NCBI RefSeq assembly: GCF_006970865.1
Contig: NZ_CP035503.1
Location: 2,493,001 to 2,557,000 of the forward strand
Direction: 5' to 3'
DNA length: 64,000 nucleotides
Source: Rhodoferax sediminis
GTDB taxonomy: Bacteria > Pseudomonadota > Gammaproteobacteria > Burkholderiales > Burkholderiaceae_C
Part shown: one piece after another, positions 62,398-64,000 of the stretch
How the letters are laid out: every line of letters begins with the position of its first letter
Position numbering within the stretch: the first letter of the stretch is position 1
Position numbers and translations under genes: made by a program
Notes under the pieces: model-generated
Told to the model about the DNA's origin: nothing
Databases searched by the model: none
The model's input: the letters and a program-made list of their open reading frames with translations, nothing else

Positions 62398-63747
62398 TCA
62401 GGCCAGCTCTTCCTTGCGGATGCGCGTGATCGGTGCCAGCACGCTGGGCAGCGCCTGCATGCGCGCGATGGCCGCGTTCATGGTGCCTTCGCGGGTGTCG
62501 TGCGTGAGGATGATCAGGTCGGTTTGCGGCACGCCTTGTGTGCCCTCCGTTGCACCACCTTCGCCACCCACTTCGTCGGCCTCGCGCTGCAGCACCGCGT
62601 CGATGCTGATGCCGGCGTCGGCCACGATGCCGGTCACCTGGGCCAGCACGCCCGCCTCGTCGGCCACGCGCAGGCGCAGGTAGTAGCTGGTCACCACCTC
62701 GCTCATGGGCAGCACGCGCAGGTCGCTCATGGCATCGGGGTGGAACGCGAGGTGCGGCACGCGCTGCGCGGCATCGGCCGTGTGCAGCCGCGTGATGTCG
62801 ACCAGGTCGGCAATCACGGCGCTGGCGGTCGGCTCGGCGCCCGCGCCCTTGCCGTAGTACAGCGTGGTGCCCACGGCGTCGCCGTTGACCATCACCGCGT
62901 TCATGGCGCCTTCGACGTTGGCGATCAGGCGCTTGGCCGGTACCAGGCTGGGGTGCACGCGCAGCTCGATGCCCTGCGGCGTGCGCTTGGTGATGCCCAG
63001 CAGCTTGATGCGGTAGCCGAGTTGCTCGGCGTATTTGATATCGGTCGCGGCCAGTTGGGTGATGCCCTCCACATGGGCCTTGTCGAACTGCACCGGGATG
63101 CCGAACGCGATGGCCGACATGAGCGTCGCCTTGTGCGCCGCGTCCACGCCTTCGATGTCGAACGTGGGGTCGGCCTCGGCATAGCCCAGGCGCTGCGCGT
63201 CCTTCAAGGCCACACCAAAGTCCAGGCCCTTGTCGCGCATCTCGGAGAGGATGAAGTTGGTGGTGCCGTTGATGATGCCGGCAATCCACTGGATGCTGTT
63301 GGCCGCCAGGCCCTCGCGCAGCGCCTTGATGATCGGAATGCCGCCCGCCACCGCCGCCTCGAAGGCCACCATCACGCCTCTAGCGTGCGCGGCCGCGAAA
63401 ATCTCGGTGCCATGCACCGCCAGCAGCGCCTTGTTGGCGGTGACCACGTGCTTGCCCGCCGCGATCGCTTCAAGCACCAGTTGCCGGGCGATGCCGTAGC
63501 CGCCAATGAGTTCGACCACGATGTCGATCTCGGGGTTGGCGATCACGGCGCGCGCGTCGGCCACCACCGTCACGCCCGCGCCGACGACCGCCTGCGCACG
63601 CGCCACGTCCAGATCGGCCACCATGGTGATCGCGATGCCGCGGCCGGCGCGGCTCTTGATCTCGTTCTGGTTGCGTGCCAGCACCTTGAACGTACCGCTG
63701 CCCACGGTGCCGACGCCCAGCAGGCCTACTTGAATGGGTTTCATCAT
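62398..63747 (-). CDS. hom: Homoserine dehydrogenase
   Basis: This 449-residue NAD(P)-dependent enzyme has an N-terminal Rossmann fold (QVGLLGVGTVGSGTFKVL), the catalytic domain with GGIPIIKALREGLAANSIQWIAGIINGTTNFILSEM, and a C-terminal ACT domain from about residue 365 (SYYLRLRVADEAGVLAQVTGI) that senses threonine. It reduces aspartate semialdehyde to homoserine. It follows alaT by 22 bases, as is usual in this clade. Confidence 0.97.
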   Translation of the reverse strand: MMKPIQVGLLGVGTVGSGTFKVLARNQNEIKSRAGRGIAITMVADLDVARAQAVVGAGVTVVADARAVIANPEIDIVVELIGGYGIARQLVLEAIAAGKHVVTANKALLAVHGTEIFAAAHARGVMVAFEAAVAGGIPIIKALREGLAANSIQWIAGIINGTTNFILSEMRDKGLDFGVALKDAQRLGYAEADPTFDIEGVDAAHKATLMSAIAFGIPVQFDKAHVEGITQLAATDIKYAEQLGYRIKLLGITKRTPQGIELRVHPSLVPAKRLIANVEGAMNAVMVNGDAVGTTLYYGKGAGAEPTASAVIADLVDITRLHTADAAQRVPHLAFHPDAMSDLRVLPMSEVVTSYYLRLRVADEAGVLAQVTGIVADAGISIDAVLQREADEVGGEGGATEGTQGVPQTDLIILTHDTREGTMNAAIARMQALPSVLAPITRIRKEELA

Positions 63748-63769
63748 TGGTTATGGGTAAAAAGTGCTC

Positions 63770-64000
63770 TCAGGCCACGCTGAGTATTGGCTTGGCGCTA
63801 CGCTTTCGATAGCTTTCCAGGAATTTGGCGATGCGGCCGACGGCCTCGCGCAAATCGTCTTCGTGCGGCAGGAAGACGATGCGGAAATGGTCCGGCGTGG
63901 CCCAGTTGAAGCCCGTGCCCTGCACCAGCATGACGCGGGTTTCCTGCAGCAGTTCCAGAAAGAACTGCCGGTCGTCCGCAATCGGGTAGACCTTCGGATC
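63770..64000 (-). CDS. PLP-dependent aminotransferase, AlaT/AlaA-like (C-terminal part)
   Basis: Only the last 76 residues are present; the gene continues beyond the right edge. They read DPKVYPIADDRQFFLELLQE, TRVMLVQGTGFNWATPDHFR and IVFLPHEDDLREAVGRIAKF. GTGFN and the substrate-binding Arg in HFRIVFLP are typical of glutamate-pyruvate aminotransferase AlaT/AlaA. It precedes hom on the minus strand. Confidence 0.88.
   Translation of the reverse strand, partial: DPKVYPIADDRQFFLELLQETRVMLVQGTGFNWATPDHFRIVFLPHEDDLREAVGRIAKFLESYRKRSAKPILSVA

Overview
The window looks like chromosomal DNA of a high-GC betaproteobacterium in the order Burkholderiales, most likely a Comamonadaceae member of the Polaromonas/Rhodoferax/Variovorax type. 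The grounds are the thrS-infC-rpmI-rplT-pheS-pheT-ihfA-merR-tRNA-Pro(GGG) order, a Bug-type periplasmic binding protein, the alaT-hom-thrC and mobB-moeA-moaD-moaE blocks, an AK-rich SWIB protein and the gentisate-route catabolic genes. The genus is inferred from gene content and not proven.

Left part (1-20,008): a gentisate-route operon (3-hydroxybenzoate 6-hydroxylase-like monooxygenase, an unusual FAD oxidoreductase, gentisate 1,2-dioxygenase, fumarylpyruvate hydrolase) ends in a terminator. A NUDIX hydrolase and an aldo/keto reductase follow. Then comes a complete type I restriction-modification locus (hsdR-hsdM-hsdS, minus strand) directly behind the glycolate oxidase operon glcD-glcE-glcF. 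Next are two DUF202 membrane proteins, a secreted Gln-rich protein, an alpha/beta hydrolase and a phospholipase-D-family lipoprotein.

Accessory zone (about 20,022-32,890): a mosaic next to tRNA-Pro. A 28-bp perfect direct repeat inside a longer imperfect repeat starts at 20,022 and again at 30,401; a third, partial relative lies at about 31,990. Between the first two are a Met-rich Spy-like protein, a SHOCT protein, a thioredoxin-fold/ArsA ATPase fusion, a PepSY / DUF2271 / PepSY-flavodoxin reductase / ApbE cluster (a predicted transmembrane electron route to a flavinylated periplasmic protein), a secreted hypothetical protein and a VTT-like membrane protein. Gene wreckage is interspersed: LysR tail, DsbA-family tail, integrase, CDF transporter tail, and just beyond the second repeat a deleted NUDIX copy. 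A Wzz-like gene and a DUF3987 fragment fill the rest up to the tRNA.

Core block (32,891-41,717): tRNA-Pro, MerR regulator, ihfA, pheT, pheS, rplT, rpmI, infC (AUC start) and thrS, all on the minus strand. Upstream of thrS is a 16-residue leader peptide with five threonines, followed by a terminator hairpin with a seven-U tract. Its geometry fits ribosome-mediated transcription attenuation. rlpA is divergent from it.

Right part (41,803-64,000): isocitrate lyase, with a palindrome in its control region; an EamA transporter, an RraA-like protein, a histone-H1-like/SWIB fusion, a ThDP enzyme, an MFS transporter with a divergent AraC regulator, an RcnB-like protein, cbpA-cbpM, a PaaI thioesterase and clpB. 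A small catabolic module (flavin monooxygenase, Bug receptor, divergent MarR regulator) separates clpB from the molybdenum-cofactor genes. Threonine biosynthesis (thrC, hom) and the end of an alaT-like aminotransferase close the window. Metabolic links are visible: glycolate oxidase and isocitrate lyase both yield glyoxylate, and threonine synthesis (hom, thrC) and use (thrS) lie in the same window.
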